Positions 22,675-33,662 of a stretch of 36,585 nucleotides of DNA are shown piece by piece. Source of the stretch: Bacteroidaceae bacterium (lineage in GTDB: Bacteria > Bacteroidota > Bacteroidia > Bacteroidales > Bacteroidaceae); assembly GCA_017521285.1 (NCBI GenBank), contig JAFXDG010000126.1, positions 1-36,585 of the forward strand, in the 5' to 3' direction. Both the position numbers and the translations under genes were made by a program. Within the stretch, counting starts at the first letter, position 1, and each line of letters begins with the position of its first letter. The notes beneath the pieces are model-generated. The model searched no databases, was not told the DNA's origin, and saw only the letters and a list, made by a program, of their open reading frames with translations.

Positions 22675-23445
22675 TTACCCCTCAATATTCTTCACCTCCA
22701 CCTCCTTTACCTTGCGGAGCAGGTCGCTGGCGAAGATGAAGTTGTTCAGGCGCTCGTTGGTGGAGGTGAACACATCGTCCTTGGTGCCTTCCCATTCCTT
22801 GTGTCCTTCAAAAATGAAGGAGACTTTGTCGCCGATGCCCATCACGGAGTTCATGTCGTGGGTGTTGATGATGGTGGTCATGTTGTACTCCTCGGTGATG
22901 CTATGGATAAGGTCGTCGATGACGAGCGATGTCTTTGGGTCAAGTCCACTATTCGGTTCGTCGCAGAAGAGGTATTTCGGATTCAGTGCAATGGCTCGTG
23001 CGATGGCTACACGCTTCTGCATACCGCCACTGATTTCACCGGGATATTTTCCTTGTGCATCGGTCAGGTTTACGCGTTCGAGGCAAAACTGGGCGCGTCG
23101 CACACGGTCGCGATAGGTGTCGTTGGAGAACATGTCGAGGGGAAACATGACGTTTTCCAATACACTCATGGAGTCAAACAAAGCCGCACTCTGGAAAATC
23201 ATGCCCATTTCGCGACGAAGGAGCTTCTTTTCCTTCTTCTTCATGCTCACGAAGTCGCGCCCGTCATAGAGGATTCTTCCTGTTTCGGGAGTGAGCAGGC
23301 CTACGATACACTTCATCAGCACCGTCTTTCCGCTTCCGCTCTGTCCGATGATGAGGTTGGTCTTACCGTTGTCAAACGTGGTGCTGATGTCCTTCAGTAC
23401 TTGTCTGTCCTCGAAGGATTTGCAAAGGTTGTTTATCTGTATCAT
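22675..23445 (-). CDS. mlaF: MlaF-like ABC transporter ATP-binding protein
   Basis: The protein has 256 residues. Walker A GQSGSGKT is at 34-41, the Q-loop at FQS, signature ISGGMQKR at 138-145, Walker B YLFCDEP at 158-164 and the H-loop in NTHD. The sequence style (ISGGMQKRVAIARAIALNPKYLFCDEPNSGLDP) is that of the Mla/Mkl phospholipid-transport ATPases. The ATG overlaps the end of mlaE by four bases, so the two are translationally coupled. The system moves phospholipids between the inner and outer membrane. An MCE-domain partner (MlaD) would be expected but is not in this window. A small GGGGTAAATCCCC hairpin contains the stop codon. Confidence 0.9.
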   Translation of the reverse strand: MIQINNLCKSFEDRQVLKDISTTFDNGKTNLIIGQSGSGKTVLMKCIVGLLTPETGRILYDGRDFVSMKKKEKKLLRREMGMIFQSAALFDSMSVLENVMFPLDMFSNDTYRDRVRRAQFCLERVNLTDAQGKYPGEISGGMQKRVAIARAIALNPKYLFCDEPNSGLDPKTSLVIDDLIHSITEEYNMTTIINTHDMNSVMGIGDKVSFIFEGHKEWEGTKDDVFTSTNERLNNFIFASDLLRKVKEVEVKNIEG

Positions 23446-24191
23446 ATCGAAAGCAGGTGGGTGAGAATCAAGTCGGAGAAAAGGATAAGTATGCTACTGT
23501 GCACCACGGCGTCGGTGCTGGCTTTGCCCACTTCGATGGAGCCGCCTTCCACGGTGTAGCCATAGAAGGATGAAACGCTGGCAATGATGAAGGCAAAGAA
23601 GAAACTCTTGATGATGCCGTACCATACGAACCATTCAGTAAACTCGTATTGGAGGCCGTAGGTGAGGTCTTCGGGATTGATGATGTCGGCAAACCATCCC
23701 GTGGCGTATGCTCCGATGATGCCGGCTCCGATGCTGAAGGTCACCAAGAAAGGAATCATGGTGACCAGGCCTGCGATTTTGGGGAGGATGAGGAAATTGG
23801 CCGAGTTGACTCCCATGATTTCAAGAGCATCAATCTGTTGGGTTACCCGCATGGTGCCTAATTCGGATGCTATGTTGCTCCCTACCTTTCCGGCAAGGAT
23901 GAGACACATGATGGCCGAGGAGAACTCCAGCAACATGATTTCGCGTGTGGTGTAACCGGTCACGAAGCGGGGCATCCAGGGACTCTGGATGTTCAATTTG
24001 ATCTGAATACAGATGACCGCACCGATAAAAAACGAAATCAAGAGGACGATGCCGATGGAGTCAACCCCCAATTGTGACATCTCCTTGACGTATTGTTTGA
24101 AGAAACTTCTCATGCGTTCGGGACGGGCAAAAACCTTGCCCATCAGTATCAGATACTGGCCGAATGTTTGAAGCGGTTTGATGAGTATCAT
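23442..24191 (-). CDS. mlaE: MlaE-like ABC transporter permease
   Basis: The protein has 249 residues and about five membrane segments. It has MlaE-family motifs: GVDSIGIVLLISFFIGAVI, the LAGKVGSNIASELGTMRVTQQIDALEIMGVNS cytoplasmic loop that contacts the ATPase, and VEGGSIEVGKASTDAVVHSSI near the end. It forms the membrane channel of the phospholipid transporter with MlaF. TACCTTTG on the minus strand at 24222-24215, about 24 bp before the ATG, is a likely -7 box, with no clear -33 box. It is divergent from lptB, giving an envelope-lipid cluster. Confidence 0.9.
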   Translation of the reverse strand: MILIKPLQTFGQYLILMGKVFARPERMRSFFKQYVKEMSQLGVDSIGIVLLISFFIGAVICIQIKLNIQSPWMPRFVTGYTTREIMLLEFSSAIMCLILAGKVGSNIASELGTMRVTQQIDALEIMGVNSANFLILPKIAGLVTMIPFLVTFSIGAGIIGAYATGWFADIINPEDLTYGLQYEFTEWFVWYGIIKSFFFAFIIASVSSFYGYTVEGGSIEVGKASTDAVVHSSILILFSDLILTHLLSI

Positions 24192-24325
24192 GTCCTTGTT
24201 TTTGTTAATTTCTGCAAAGGTAACTCTTTTTGTCCGAAAAATGATGCATTCTTTAAGTAGATTATTCCTTTAATAACCTTTTTTAAAGGGAATTTTTCGT
24301 ACTTTTGTACCCAAAATCTGAATAT

Positions 24326-25150
24326 ATGACTGAAATGAACAGTACAGAGGAAAATGTGAACACCGTTTCTCCGCAAGTTCCAACGTGGTCGGACGAGCAG
24401 ATGGTGCTCCGTTCGGAGGGATTGGTGAAGCGATATGGAAAGCGCACCGTGGTGAATCAGGCTTCGTTCAATGTGAAGCAGGGCGAGATTGTCGGCCTGT
24501 TGGGGCCTAACGGGGCGGGAAAGACAACCTCTTTCTACATGACCACAGGCCTGGTGGTTCCCAATGAGGGGCATATCTATCTGAACGATTTGGAGATAAC
24601 GAAATTTCCGGTATATAAGCGGGCGCAGAATGGCATTGCCTATCTGGCACAGGAGGCTTCGGTGTTCCGTAAGATGAGTGTGGAGGACAATATTGCTTCT
24701 GTTTTGGAGATGACTCCCACGACAAAAGAGTATCAGAAGGAGAAGTTGGAGAGCCTGATTGCAGAGTTCCGTCTGCAGAAGGTGCGCAAGAATCTGGGTG
24801 ATCAGCTTTCGGGAGGTGAGCGCCGACGTACGGAGATTGCCCGATGCCTGGCCATCAATCCTAAATTCATCATGTTGGACGAACCGTTTGCGGGCGTTGA
24901 CCCCATTGCCGTGGAGGACATCCAGCACATTGTGTGGAAACTGAAGGACAAGAATATCGGCATCCTGATTACTGACCATAATGTGGGTGAGACTCTCAGC
25001 ATCACTGACCGCGCTTATATGTTGTTCGAGGGAAAAATCCTTTTCCAAGGCTCTCCCGAGGAGTTGGCCGAGAATCCCATTGTGCGTGCGAAATATCTTA
25101 GCAATAGTTTCGTTTTGCGTCGTAAAGATTTCCAATTAAGCGGAAGATAA
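24326..25150 (+). CDS. lptB: LPS export ABC transporter ATP-binding protein
   Basis: The protein has 274 residues from ATG 24326 (a longer frame starts with TTG inside the promoter). Walker A GPNGAGKT is at 60-67, signature LSGGERRR at 161-168 and Walker B FIMLDEPFAGVDP at about 181-193, with TDHN as the H-loop. VGLLGPNGAGKTTSFYM and VRKNLGDQLSGGERRRTEIARCL are specific to LptB, the ATPase that powers lipopolysaccharide extraction from the inner membrane. About 25 residues precede the usual start; an internal ATG at 24401 (MVLRSEGLVKRYGKRTVV) would remove them. TACTTTTG at 24300-24307 is a probable -7 box. Confidence 0.93.
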   Translation: MTEMNSTEENVNTVSPQVPTWSDEQMVLRSEGLVKRYGKRTVVNQASFNVKQGEIVGLLGPNGAGKTTSFYMTTGLVVPNEGHIYLNDLEITKFPVYKRAQNGIAYLAQEASVFRKMSVEDNIASVLEMTPTTKEYQKEKLESLIAEFRLQKVRKNLGDQLSGGERRRTEIARCLAINPKFIMLDEPFAGVDPIAVEDIQHIVWKLKDKNIGILITDHNVGETLSITDRAYMLFEGKILFQGSPEELAENPIVRAKYLSNSFVLRRKDFQLSGR

Positions 25151-25212
25151 CCATTTTCGTGCGTAATAAGTAGGTAAAAGTAACTGTTTTAAGGCTTTTT
25201 TTGATTCTTGAA

Positions 25213-25243
25213 TTTGTTATTTGAAAGATTAACACTAATTTTG
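25213..25243 (+). promoter_or_regulatory. Bacteroidetes-type promoter for tig
   Basis: TTTG (25213-25216), a 19-nt spacer and TAATTTTG (25236-25243) match the consensus. This leaves a leader of about 90 nt before the tig ATG at 25339, containing only a small AGGC-TAA-GCCT hairpin. Confidence 0.75.
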
Positions 25244-25338
25244 CACCCTCAAATTCAAGGCTAAGCCTGTTTGTGCCCCTATTGGGTAGAGAAAAGTAAG
25301 GAATATTAATAACTCATTAAAAAATAAAATTGTCAGAA

Positions 25339-26688
25339 ATGGACATTTCATTGCAAAACATTGACAAGGTGAGTGCGAAACTCACCGTAAAGCTTGAGAA
25401 AGCTGACTATCAGGAAAAAGTAGAAAAATCATTGAAGGCTTTCCGTCAGAAGGCCAATATGCCCGGTTTCCGTCCGGGTATGGTTCCTATGGGAATCATC
25501 AAGAAGCAATACGGAACTGCCGTAAAGGCTGAAGAGGTGAACAAACTCTTGCAGGAAAAGGTATATGAATATCTGAGAGAGAACAAGGTGAACATGTTGG
25601 GTGAGCCTCTGCCCGTAGAAGGTCAGGCTATCGACATTGCCGCTCAGGACGATATCGAGTTCGTATTCGACATTGCTTTGGCTCCCGAGTTCGAGTTGAA
25701 CCTTGGCAAGGATGACAAGGTGGTTTACTACAACATCGACGTGAACGATGACATCGTAAACCGTCAGATTGGTATGTACACCCAGCGTGCAGGCAAGTAC
25801 GAGAAGGTGGATGCTTATCAGGAGAATGATATGCTGAAGGGTCTTTTGGCTGAGCTTGACGAAAACGGAAGCACCAAGGAAGGTGGTATTCAGGTAGAAG
25901 GTGCCGTGATGATGCCTTCGTATATGAAGAATGACGAGCAGAAGGCCATATTCGCAAACGCGAAGGTGAACGACGTGCTCGTATTCAACCCCAACACCGC
26001 TTACGATGGAAGCGAAGTGGAGTTGGCTTCTCTGTTGAAGATTCAGAAGGAAGAGGTTGCTGCCCATGCCGGTAACTTCAGCTATCAGGTAGAGGAAATC
26101 ACTCGCTTTGTAAGTGCAGAGCTTTCTCAGGAAATCTTCGACCAAGTGTATGGCGAGGGTGTAGTGAAGAGCGAAGACGAATTCCGTGCTAAGGTGAAGG
26201 AGAGCCTTCAGGAGCAGTTCACACCCGATAGCGACTATAAGTTTTTAATAGATGTACGCGAGTACCTTACTAATAAGGTTGGCAAGTTGGAATTCCCCGA
26301 TGCCCTGCTCAAGCGCATCATGTTGATGAACAACGAGGAAAAAGGCGAAGAGTTTGTGAACGAAAACTACGACAAGAGCATCGAAGAACTCACATGGCAT
26401 CTCATCAAGGAAGAGCTTGTCAGCAAGAATGAAATCAAGATTGACAACGATGACGTGATGAATATGGCTAAGGCTGCTACCCGCGCACAGTTCGCTCAGT
26501 ACGGTATGATGAACGTACCTGAAGAAATGCTTGAAAACTATGCTAAGGAGATGCTGAAGAAGAAGGAAAACGTGGATGGCCTTGTAAATCGTGCTATCGA
26601 AGCCAAGCTGGCCGTAGCGTTGAAGGAGCAGATTTCTCTGGACGAGAAAACAATCTCTTTGGACGAATTCAATAAGATGTTTCAATAA
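25339..26688 (+). CDS. tig: Trigger factor, ribosome-associated chaperone
   Basis: The protein has 449 residues from ATG 25339 (MDISLQNIDKVSAKL); the frame can be extended only by a TTG codon. The ribosome-docking loop GFRPGMVP is at about 44-51 (GFRxGKxP in other species, with Met for Lys here), followed by GIIKKQYG. The middle FKBP-type region (about 150-245) is poorly conserved, so prolyl isomerase activity is uncertain, and the C-terminal helical arms (FRAKVKESLQEQF, LVNRAIEAKLAVALKEQ) hold nascent chains. It lies upstream of clpP-clpX, the classic tig-clpP-clpX order. Confidence 0.93.
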   Translation: MDISLQNIDKVSAKLTVKLEKADYQEKVEKSLKAFRQKANMPGFRPGMVPMGIIKKQYGTAVKAEEVNKLLQEKVYEYLRENKVNMLGEPLPVEGQAIDIAAQDDIEFVFDIALAPEFELNLGKDDKVVYYNIDVNDDIVNRQIGMYTQRAGKYEKVDAYQENDMLKGLLAELDENGSTKEGGIQVEGAVMMPSYMKNDEQKAIFANAKVNDVLVFNPNTAYDGSEVELASLLKIQKEEVAAHAGNFSYQVEEITRFVSAELSQEIFDQVYGEGVVKSEDEFRAKVKESLQEQFTPDSDYKFLIDVREYLTNKVGKLEFPDALLKRIMLMNNEEKGEEFVNENYDKSIEELTWHLIKEELVSKNEIKIDNDDVMNMAKAATRAQFAQYGMMNVPEEMLENYAKEMLKKKENVDGLVNRAIEAKLAVALKEQISLDEKTISLDEFNKMFQ

Positions 26689-26778
26689 AAAATAGCAAGG
26701 ACACACTTTTTTTGCTAAAACTTCCTAAAAGGGAGGTCTCGGGTGTATTTTTTTTGTATTTTTGCTTGTCGGAAATAC

Positions 26779-26803
26779 GAGATGCCGGAGGCCTCTCTTT
26801 TTT
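26779..26803 (+). terminator. Hairpin with T6 tract in the tig-clpP gap
   Basis: GAGATGCC (26779-26786) and GGCCTCTC (26790-26797) form a stem with one mismatch and a GGA loop, followed by TTTTTT. It sits 46 bp before clpP and downstream of a possible clpP -7 box (TATTTTTG, 26757-26764), so it may work either as the tig terminator or as a leader attenuator. A weaker hairpin with T8 precedes it at about 26719-26754. Confidence 0.7.
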
Positions 26804-26848
26804 CTATAGATAATGAATAGGAATTTAATCAAGAATTAGACAGATTTT

Positions 26849-27517
26849 ATGATGGACGATTTTAGAAAGTATGCTACTAAACACTTGGGTATGAATAGTA
26901 TGGTGTTTGACGATGTTATCCGTTCTCAAGCCGGTTATCTGAACCCTTATATATTGGAAGAGCGTCAGTTGAACGTGACTCAGTTGGATGTGTTCTCTCG
27001 TCTGATGATGGACCGCATCATTTTTTTGGGAACCCAGGTGGATGACTATACCGCCAATACCTTGCAAGCCCAGTTGCTCTACTTGGATTCAGTGGATCCG
27101 GGTAAGGACATCTCCATTTACATCAACTCTCCCGGTGGCTCGGTATCTGCCGGATTGGGAATTTACGATACCATGCAATTCATCAATAGCGATGTGGCTA
27201 CCATTTGTACAGGTATGGCTGCTTCGATGGCTGCCGTTTTGCTGGTTGCCGGTGCTGAGGGCAAGCGTTCGGCGCTTCCCCATTCACGTGTGATGATTCA
27301 CCAGCCGATGGGTGGCGCGCAAGGACAGGCATCCGACATTGAGATTACGGCCCGTGAGATTCAGAAGTTGAAGAAAGAACTCTATACCATCATAGCCGAA
27401 CATTCACACACCGATTTTGACAAGGTGTGGGCTGACTCTGACCGTGACTATTGGATGACTGCTCTGGAGGCAAAGGAGTATGGTATGATTGACGAAGTAT
27501 TGTCACGTAAAAAGTAA
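26849..27517 (+). CDS. clpP: ATP-dependent Clp protease proteolytic subunit
   Basis: The protein has 222 residues. The catalytic Ser126 is in GMAASMAAVLL, His151 in VMIHQPMGG and probable Asp200 in DSDRDYW, the spacing of the ClpP triad. IYINSPGGSVSAGLGIYDTMQ supplies the oxyanion region. It forms the barrel protease fed by ClpX, whose gene starts three bases after its stop. The N-terminus is about 25 residues longer than in Escherichia coli; ATG 26849 and the next codon (also ATG) are equivalent choices. Confidence 0.96.
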   Translation: MMDDFRKYATKHLGMNSMVFDDVIRSQAGYLNPYILEERQLNVTQLDVFSRLMMDRIIFLGTQVDDYTANTLQAQLLYLDSVDPGKDISIYINSPGGSVSAGLGIYDTMQFINSDVATICTGMAASMAAVLLVAGAEGKRSALPHSRVMIHQPMGGAQGQASDIEITAREIQKLKKELYTIIAEHSHTDFDKVWADSDRDYWMTALEAKEYGMIDEVLSRKK

Positions 27518-27520
27518 TGT

Positions 27521-28759
27521 ATGGCAGGAAAGGTAAAAAGAAAATGTAGCTTCTGCGGACGCACGGATGGCGAAGTGGCACTTCTCATCAGTGGTATGGA
27601 CGGATACATCTGTAATGAATGCGCCGAGCAAGCCGTGGAGATAACCAAAGAATTTTTGCGCAGTACAGGGAATAAAAAAAATGCCGACACGGGAAAAAAA
27701 CTTCCCAAACCGAAAGAGATAAAAGCATTCCTTGACCAGTATGTGATTGGGCAGGACGATGCCAAGCGTTTCTTGGCCGTGTCAGTGTATAACCACTACA
27801 AGCGCTTGAGACAAGCAGAGAGTGCCGACGAGGTGGAGATTGAGAAATCCAATATAATTATGGTGGGAAGCACCGGTACGGGAAAGACCCTGTTGGCGCG
27901 TACTATAGCCAAATTGTTGGATGTTCCTTTCACCATTGTGGATGCTACGGTGCTTACCGAAGCCGGTTATGTGGGCGAGGACATTGAAAGTATTCTTACC
28001 CGCTTGCTTCAGGTAGCCGATTACAATGTGGAAGAGGCTGAGAAGGGGATTGTCTTCATTGATGAGATTGACAAGATTGCCCGCAAGAGCGACAACCCCT
28101 CCATTACCCGCGACGTGAGTGGCGAAGGTGTGCAACAGGGACTTTTGAAATTGCTCGAAGGTTCGGTGGTGAATGTGCCTCCTCAAGGCGGACGCAAGCA
28201 TCCCGACCAGAAAATGATTCCTGTCAACACAAAGAATATCCTCTTCATCTGTGGAGGTGCGTTCGACGGTATCGAGAAGAAGATTGCCCAGCGCTTGAAT
28301 ACCCATGTGGTCGGATATAATGCCGTAGGCAACATCCAGAAGATTGACAAGAACAACATGATGCAATATATCGCACCGCAAGATCTGAAGGCATTCGGCT
28401 TGATTCCCGAAATCATCGGCCGTCTGCCGGTGCTCACCTATCTCAATCCACTGGACAGAGATGCGCTCCGGAGCATCCTCACCGAACCGAAAAACTCCAT
28501 CATCAAACAATATGTGAAGCTCTTCGAAATGGACAAGGTGGCACTTACCTTCCAATCCGAAGTGTTTGAGTTTATCGTGGACAAAGCGGTAGAGTATAAG
28601 TTAGGTGCCCGCGGATTGCGTTCGATAGTGGAAACCATCATGATGGATGTCATGTTTGAACTTCCTTCCTCTGCCGACAAGAAGGAGTACGAAGTGACAC
28701 TTGACTATGCAAAAATGCAACTCGAAAAGGCCAATCTGTCGCGCTTGCAGAGCGTGTAA
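27521..28759 (+). CDS. clpX: ATP-dependent Clp protease ATP-binding subunit ClpX
   Basis: The protein has 412 residues. The N-terminal zinc-binding domain uses Cys9, Cys12, Cys31 and Cys34 (CSFC...CNEC). Walker A GSTGTGKT is at 116-123, GYVGED is the pore-loop motif and Walker B is VFIDEIDK, followed by [25 protein letters not shown]. It unfolds tagged proteins and threads them into ClpP. There is tight coupling to clpP (three-base gap). A T-rich/A-rich inverted stretch after the stop (28770-28810) can fold but has no clear U-tract. Confidence 0.97.
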   Translation: MAGKVKRKCSFCGRTDGEVALLISGMDGYICNECAEQAVEITKEFLRSTGNKKNADTGKKLPKPKEIKAFLDQYVIGQDDAKRFLAVSVYNHYKRLRQAESADEVEIEKSNIIMVGSTGTGKTLLARTIAKLLDVPFTIVDATVLTEAGYVGEDIESILTRLLQVADYNVEEAEKGIVFIDEIDKIARKSDNPSITRDVSGEGVQQGLLKLLEGSVVNVPPQGGRKHPDQKMIPVNTKNILFICGGAFDGIEKKIAQRLNTHVVGYNAVGNIQKIDKNNMMQYIAPQDLKAFGLIPEIIGRLPVLTYLNPLDRDALRSILTEPKNSIIKQYVKLFEMDKVALTFQSEVFEFIVDKAVEYKLGARGLRSIVETIMMDVMFELPSSADKKEYEVTLDYAKMQLEKANLSRLQSV

Positions 28760-28900
28760 AACGGAAAAAACAAGGCTTTTCTCCCTTTTTTTGAAAAAAA
28801 TGGAGGAAAATTATGGCAGTTTGAAAAATTGTTTATAGCTTTGTTTTCCCGCAACTTGACACGGGTGCTTTCTATGTAAAAATACAAAAACCGTATTCGT

Positions 28901-31081
28901 ATGGCTGAGAAGATTAATTTAACGGAGTGTTTGAAGAAATATTTTGGGTTTGACACATTCAAAGGTGATCAGGAAGCTATCATCCGCAATCTGCTCGATG
29001 GCAATGATACCTTTGTGTTGATGCCTACCGGTGGTGGCAAGTCTTTGTGCTATCAGTTGCCCTCCTTGCTGATGGAGGGAACGGCAATCGTCATCTCTCC
29101 CTTGATAGCCCTGATGAAGAATCAGGTGGATGCCGTGCGTAATATGAGTGAAGAGGACGGTCTGGCTCATTTCATCAATTCGTCGCTCAACAAGGCGGCC
29201 ATTGATACGGTGAAGTCCGACATCCTGAGTGGAAAGACCAAACTCCTTTATGTGGCTCCCGAGTCATTGACAAAGGATGAGAATGTCGAGTTTTTGCGCT
29301 CCATTAAAATCTCTTTTTATGCGGTCGATGAAGCACACTGTATTTCGGAGTGGGGACATGATTTCCGTCCCGAATACCGTCGCATCCGTCCCATCATTAA
29401 TGAGATTGGAAAGGCTCCGTTGATAGCCTTGACGGCTACTGCTACGGACAAAGTGCGTGGCGACATCAAGAAAAACTTGGGAATGGTTGATGCCAAGGAA
29501 TTCAAGTCTTCCTTCAATCGTCCCAACCTTTACTATGAAGTGCGCCCGAAAACAAAGAATATAGATAAGGAAATCATCAAATACATCAAGGCCAATCCTG
29601 GAAAATCGGGTATCATCTATTGCCTGAGCCGCAAAAAAGTGGAAGAGTTGGCCGAAATCCTGCAAGCTAACGACATCAATGCCCGCGCTTATCATGCGGG
29701 AATGGATTCGGTGACCCGTTCAACTACACAGGACGACTTCCTGATGGAGCAGATTGATGTCATTGTGGCTACCATTGCTTTCGGTATGGGTATTGACAAA
29801 CCCGATGTACGGTATGTCATCCATTATGACATTCCCAAGAGTCTGGAAGGATATTATCAAGAGACCGGACGTGCCGGACGCGATGGCGGAGAGGGTGTTT
29901 GCTTGACTTTCTATTCAAACAAAGACCTCCAGAAATTAGAGAAATTCATGGAGGGAAAACCTGTGGCCGAACAGGATATAGGTCGCCAACTGTTACAGGA
30001 AACGGCTGCTTATGCCGAATCTTCGGTGTGTCGCCGGAAACTCCTGCTTCATTATTTTGGTGAAGTGTATGCAGAGGCGAATTGTGGAAATTGTGACAAC
30101 TGTTTAAATCCAAAGAAACAAGTGGAAGCAAAAGAATCATTGTGTGCCGTGATAGAAACTATCCTGGCTGTAAAAGAAAACTTCAAGACCAATCATATTA
30201 TAGATGTACTCCTTGGTAAAGAAACGACCGAGGTGTTGGCTCAGAAACACGACGAACTGGAAGTGTTCGGCTCGGGTATGGGCGAAGAGGACAAACATTG
30301 GAATGCTGTTATCCGTCAGGCTTTGATTGCCGGTTATCTGAACAAGGAAGTGGAGAACTACGGATTGCTGAAAGTGACGGCCGACGGACGGAAATTCCTC
30401 AAATCTCCCAAGTCGTTCAAGATTACTGAAGACAACGATTTTACCGAAGAGGAGGAAGAGACACCTTTGCGCGGTGGAGGCTCGTGTGCCGTTGACCCGG
30501 CTCTTTACTCTATGTTGAAGGATCTCCGTAAGAAACTCTCCAAACAACTGGAAGTACCTCCTTATGTGATTTTCCAGGATCCTTCACTCGAAGCGATGGC
30601 GACCATTTACCCCGTTACATTGGAAGAATTGCAGAATATTCCTGGTGTGGGAGCTGGTAAAGCCAAGCGTTATGGTGAAGAATTCTGTCGTCTGATTAAG
30701 CGCCATTGTGACGAGAATGAGATTGAGCGCCCCGAAGATTTGCGTGTGCGCACCGTAGCCAACAAGTCTAAGTTGAAAGTGTCCATCATTCAGAGCATCG
30801 ACCGCAAGGTGGCGCTTGATGATATTGCCGTAGCCAAAGGTATTGATTTCAGTGATTTGCTCGACGAAGTGGAAGCTATTGTTTATTCGGGAACCAAACT
30901 GAATATCGATTACTTCCTTGACGAAGTGATGGATGAAGACCATTTGGACGACATCTACGAATACTTCAAGGAATCGACGACCGACAGCCTTGATGAGGCT
31001 TTTGATGAATTGGGTGACGACTACACTGAGGACGAAATCCGCCTCGTTCGCATCAAGTTCATCTCCGAAATGGCGAATTGA
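28901..31081 (+). CDS. recQ: ATP-dependent DNA helicase RecQ
   Basis: The protein has 726 residues, longer than the 609-residue Escherichia coli enzyme. Helicase motif I PTGGGKSL is at 42-49, the DEAH box at 143-146 and motif VI QETGRAGRDG at 320-329. The RQC zinc site uses Cys377, Cys395, Cys398 and Cys401. A winged-helix region follows, then an HRDC domain at about 524-605 (LRKKLSKQLEVPPYVIF...NIPGVGAGKAKRYG). The final ~110 residues are an acidic extension containing a helix-turn-helix-like stretch (VALDDIAVAKGIDFSDLL). It unwinds DNA in recombination and repair. TAGCTTTG at 28836-28843 is a possible -7 box. Confidence 0.95.
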   Translation: MAEKINLTECLKKYFGFDTFKGDQEAIIRNLLDGNDTFVLMPTGGGKSLCYQLPSLLMEGTAIVISPLIALMKNQVDAVRNMSEEDGLAHFINSSLNKAAIDTVKSDILSGKTKLLYVAPESLTKDENVEFLRSIKISFYAVDEAHCISEWGHDFRPEYRRIRPIINEIGKAPLIALTATATDKVRGDIKKNLGMVDAKEFKSSFNRPNLYYEVRPKTKNIDKEIIKYIKANPGKSGIIYCLSRKKVEELAEILQANDINARAYHAGMDSVTRSTTQDDFLMEQIDVIVATIAFGMGIDKPDVRYVIHYDIPKSLEGYYQETGRAGRDGGEGVCLTFYSNKDLQKLEKFMEGKPVAEQDIGRQLLQETAAYAESSVCRRKLLLHYFGEVYAEANCGNCDNCLNPKKQVEAKESLCAVIETILAVKENFKTNHIIDVLLGKETTEVLAQKHDELEVFGSGMGEEDKHWNAVIRQALIAGYLNKEVENYGLLKVTADGRKFLKSPKSFKITEDNDFTEEEEETPLRGGGSCAVDPALYSMLKDLRKKLSKQLEVPPYVIFQDPSLEAMATIYPVTLEELQNIPGVGAGKAKRYGEEFCRLIKRHCDENEIERPEDLRVRTVANKSKLKVSIIQSIDRKVALDDIAVAKGIDFSDLLDEVEAIVYSGTKLNIDYFLDEVMDEDHLDDIYEYFKESTTDSLDEAFDELGDDYTEDEIRLVRIKFISEMAN

Positions 31082-31084
31082 TAT

Positions 31085-32723
<1,639 letters not shown>

Positions 32724-32743
32724 TATAATATGTAGCATTAAGA

Positions 32744-32790
32744 AAAGAGGATATGTCAATGATTTTGGCATATCCTCTTTCGGTTTTATT
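32744..32790. terminator. Bidirectional terminator between guaB and the SGNH hydrolase gene
   Basis: AAAGAGGATATG (32744-32755) pairs perfectly with CATATCCTCTTT (32769-32780) around a 13-nt loop. T-rich sequence follows on the right (CGGTTTTATT) and A-rich sequence precedes it. It separates two convergent genes. Confidence 0.75.
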
Positions 32791-32795
32791 GCAAT

Positions 32796-33557
32796 TTATT
32801 TATTTGTCTGGATGAGTCGTTTGATTTCTTCCAATTGCACTTTGATGTCTCTCATCTCACTCTTTAGTGCTTTCAATTCCTTCTGCTCGGCTTCCTTTTC
32901 AATGAATTTGTGTAGTTGTTCACTGATGGCCTTCATGCCGGCTATAGAGGGGTGTCCGCGTTGTTTGTCGATGTCGTACAGAGTGACAACGGGAACGTCG
33001 TAATGGTTGCAAACGGTATAGACCGATTCATTGATGCTTCCTTTCAGTTCGCTGTTCAGCAGGTAATAGACACTGGCATTTGGGTAGAGATATTGCAATC
33101 CGTTGAGCAGATAAGCCAGTGCCGGACGGAAACTGTACAATTCTTCGCGCGTCCAACTGTCATATTTGTATTCTCCAATGGGAGCACCTGCCCAACTGTC
33201 GTTGGTGGCTCCGAAGATAAGGATAATATCCGGATTGCCCAAGTTGTTCATACGGGTAATGAAGGAGCGGTCGCTGTAGTCTTCCTTCTGGTAGCCGGTG
33301 TTGCAAATGGTTGAACCGCTGTATGAGTTGTTCACCTCTAATACGTAGCCATAGTTGTTCAGAAACTGTCTCCACCACGTTTGCTCAACTTTTGTAACGT
33401 CGTTTTGGTTGGCAGGATACCACACTAAGTTCTTGTCAGGGGTTACATACCCTTTGAAGGTTGAATACGAATCTCCCAAGATGGAGACTTTCTTCTGTGC
33501 CCATATTCCTGTGCAGGCAAGCAGGGCCAGACTGAATAGAATCAGATATTTTTTCAT
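32796..33557 (-). CDS. SGNH/GDSL hydrolase, exported
   Basis: The protein has 253 residues from ATG 33555-33557, which gives a clean signal peptide (MKKYLILFSLALLACTGIWAQ); the longer frame adds 21 residues with no such start. Block I LGDSYST carries the catalytic Ser, block III GATNDSW the Asn, and RGHPS the catalytic His. The core fold matches SGNH esterases, which act on acetyl or acyl esters of sugars or lipids. Unusual is the C-terminal 45 residues, a charged coiled coil with heptads (FIEKEAEQKELKALKSEMRD...), which may mediate oligomerisation. It stands alone, separated by terminators on both sides. Confidence 0.88.
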   Translation of the reverse strand: MKKYLILFSLALLACTGIWAQKKVSILGDSYSTFKGYVTPDKNLVWYPANQNDVTKVEQTWWRQFLNNYGYVLEVNNSYSGSTICNTGYQKEDYSDRSFITRMNNLGNPDIILIFGATNDSWAGAPIGEYKYDSWTREELYSFRPALAYLLNGLQYLYPNASVYYLLNSELKGSINESVYTVCNHYDVPVVTLYDIDKQRGHPSIAGMKAISEQLHKFIEKEAEQKELKALKSEMRDIKVQLEEIKRLIQTNK

Positions 33558-33592
33558 GGTCTGTTTTTGGAGTAAAATGAATAGTAGGAAAA

Positions 33593-33647
33593 ATTTGTCA
33601 TTCAGATTCCCTTCATACATCGTGTAACTGGAGTCTGAATGACAAAT
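33593..33647 (-). terminator. Long hairpin terminator after the NfnAB-type fusion gene
   Basis: ATTTGTCATTCAGATTCC (33593-33610) pairs with GGAGTCTGAATGACAAAT (33630-33647) over 18 bp with one mismatch and a 19-nt loop. On the minus strand it is followed by a U-run. The even, long stem resembles an extragenic palindrome reused as a terminator. Confidence 0.75.
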
Positions 33648-33662
33648 ATTATAGTATGCAAC

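Noticed and set aside
22508-23116. 202-codon rightward frame at the end of mlaF
   Set aside because: Covers the trp leader promoter region and the opposite strand of mlaF; no domain.
24188-25135. 315-codon leftward frame opposite lptB
   Set aside because: Antisense shadow of lptB; runs through the divergent promoter region.
27782-28555. 257-codon leftward frame opposite clpX
   Set aside because: Antisense shadow of clpX with no known domain.
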